A model generated the notes under the pieces. It searched no databases. It was given only the letters and a program-made list of their open reading frames with translations, and had not been told where the DNA came from. A program made the position numbers and the translations under genes. From the NCBI GenBank assembly GCA_949987565.1, contig OX465114.1, positions 2,478,701 to 2,542,700 of the forward strand: DNA of 64,000 nt, given 5' to 3'. This stretch comes from Luidia sarsii. Taxonomy: Eukaryota; Echinodermata; Asteroidea; Paxillosida; Luidiidae. Every line of letters starts with the position of its first letter. Position 1 is the first letter of the stretch. Positions 49,001-52,000 of the stretch are shown here, one piece after another.

Positions 49001-52000
49001 ACTAGTGGCACTCTTGTCTCACTGACTCTTAGCCAACACATTGTCTTTTCGCGCAAAGGCTGACCTCTCTACATGATTAAGTAGCAAAATGGACAAATAC
49101 ATGCCAGGAAACAGACAATGCATACGGTAGACACACTTTGTCTCATTAAATATTTACAAACTAAGTTATAGCATAGCCATCATGGGTATAATTGGATGTG
49201 AAGGATCGGGGAGGGGAAGTATAGGCAGGAATGACAGCGTAAACAAAGGAAAGCTTTCTGAGTTGAAATCCTCTGATGATGGAGTAAAGAGTGAAGAGAA
49301 TTTGACTGGAAAGGATTAGATGAATTTCCAGGTTGAAATTGTCATCTGAAAGTAACGCAAAGTGTTGCGAACGGCTGATTGACTTCAAGGATGAAAAATG
49401 TGCAGAGCGATTTGCTCAAGGAAAAGCACTGAGCACTCAGTGCTTTTTAGTCGAGTAGGGCAAACCCTCATCCATTGAATTACAATCTCTTCGACTCAAA
49501 CATCATACTATATCTATGATGCATACTATATCTATGATGCACTATCACTGCCATTATTTCTCCTTATTCTGTTGGTCGGGGCTGTTGAGTTTGAAAGGCT
49601 CACTCCCTTCAACTGGAGTGAAACTTACCATAGAGTGTCTATGGAGTGGTCATAATAATGTCCACTTTTAAAAATGATAGTCACATGAATGAGTGAACAT
49701 TCATCAGATGGAGTTGCATTAACTTATAACTAGAAATAAATTCAAACGGTTTAAATCAATTTTTTAATTTGGCTGTAAAATGATATTTCATGAACTTTAT
49801 CATTCACGCCTGTAGTAATCTTTCACTACAGGGAATGACATGGAACAGCCAAACTGACCAATCAGGTGCCAGAATGCCATTTTGTTAATACAAAAACTGT
49901 TGCAAATTGCTCACTGACTAAAATGACCTGCAATTTACATAAATCTCAAAAGTTAGAGGGCCTGATGTTTCGATCCTAGCAGGACCTTTCTCAAAGGCAA
50001 AGTGACAAGCAAGTGAGAATGCCGTTTTGTGACGTCAGCACTGACCAAGTGAATTGTGAAAGGGGTTGCTAGGATTGAACCATCAGTGGTCAAGTTAATC
50101 AAACTTTTCATAACTTACGATCAATCGCAAAACGATGAGCAATGCACAGAAAACATACGGTGTATACATCACAACTAACGATGGGTTACCAATTATTAGT
50201 AAAATTACGATGATTGTAAAGCTGAAATCCACCCCTGCTCATTATGAGATTTGCAACATCACAACATTTTTATATCACTGCATCATTACTGCTTTCAGTC
50301 CAAGTAAATGTTTAGAATTTGACGAGCTGAAATAGAAAGGTTTGGTGAGGATACAATCACTCTTATAACTAATGAATGCAATATTGCTCTAAGTGATACA
50401 TAACCATTATAGCAATTTTTGCATGCACAACAAGATCTCTTTTTTCAAATAAACTAATTTATTATAATTTTCTATAGAATAAAAAAAGGCAGAATTTGAA
50501 GTTGTGTGCTCAATGCTTATATAGGTCTATATTGAATGGACTATTATTACTATTTGTATTAGCAAAGATCTTATACTTCATAGTGCGCAAAGCATGAAAA
50601 ATGGACTACTCCGAGCAAAAGGTGAAGTACGCACTGGACGCCATCTTAGTGAGCAACAAAATTTGTCGTTTGCTTTCGGTGCTCCGGAAATGAAGCGAGA
50701 GAGTCACAACCAGTAACAACATACAACTTTGGATGTGTGAACAGAATGTGATAACTTTCAATGTGACGTGACCACGAAATGGAGAGAATGTGTGCGACTT
50801 TGCTTACTAAAATGGCGCCCAGTGCGTACTTTATCCTGATGCGTTTGATCTCGCAAGAGTAGGCTATCTTGTGCGCTTTGCAAGCTATAACTATCAGATC
50901 TTTGCTATTAGTATTCATACTGTATTCATGTATGGGGCAGGGTTGTTTAGGTAAGTATTGCCACATTCCTCACTTATTTATGTAGCTTGCATTTATTATT
51001 AAACCTTACTGCCACTATTCGTGGATTTCTTCATTGGTGATGCGAACAGTTGTGTAAGCTGATTGTTCCATCATTTTGCGGTGTGAGTATTACAATGAAA
51101 TCTTGCTGATTTCAAAAATAGAACGATTAGGATTAACCATTATTTTTTAAAGGGGGTATGCTTAACGTAACGGTAACTAAGCACAGTAAATCTTGACATC
51201 ATTGATCATAACCAACTTTTTAAGCTTGGGAAGCTAGAATCACAATCAAAAGTAATCCAGGCAAGGAGAACACAATCTTAGGATATGATCAGTTCCCAAT
51301 GATGAGCTAAGGCAAGCATACATTGCTACATAAACCGTGAAAAACAGCCTAACGTTACACTGGGCAGCGCCATTTTGTTGTGTTCGTGCGGTTCGGTCAC
51401 ACTGTCAACGGGACGATCAAAACTATCAAACTTACTCCTTATTCGAGGCGGAATTCACCCTATTGGTTGACTTTTTCTCTTTGGCAAGCTTGGAAGACAT
51501 TGTTTCGGTATTCTTCGCCCCGAAGAGGCTTGGAAACTTGCAGAAAAGGTGATTTTTATTGTACGCTAGCAACTGAGAAGTGTCCCGTTGTCAAGCACAA
51601 GGGTCACTGCACAAAGGTCAAACAACAGCATTTAGTATGGTGCTTCAAGCAAACTTGCGCTATTGTGATCACCGGGATTAAGTGATACTAGGTACCAGAG
51701 TTAGTCTGGAGGGGGAGAATGCGCATGCGTATTGTAATTATGAGGGGCTTTTTGATCCAAAACTTTTCGTTGACAACATGCGCTAGTGATTACAATATTT
51801 CGATCTTTCACTGTAGAGTGAAAATCTGCTTGCTCCAGAAGTTCAGGATTGATTTTAAACGAAACTATATAAAACGTGCTTCTTCAAAATTATACATGAG
51901 CTTGGCTACATGCAAGAAATTTGGGGATAAATAAGGGCTGGATTGCTCAGGTGGAAGAGCACTGATCTGTAGTCCAGAGGTCTAGTTCAAGTCCCGATCC

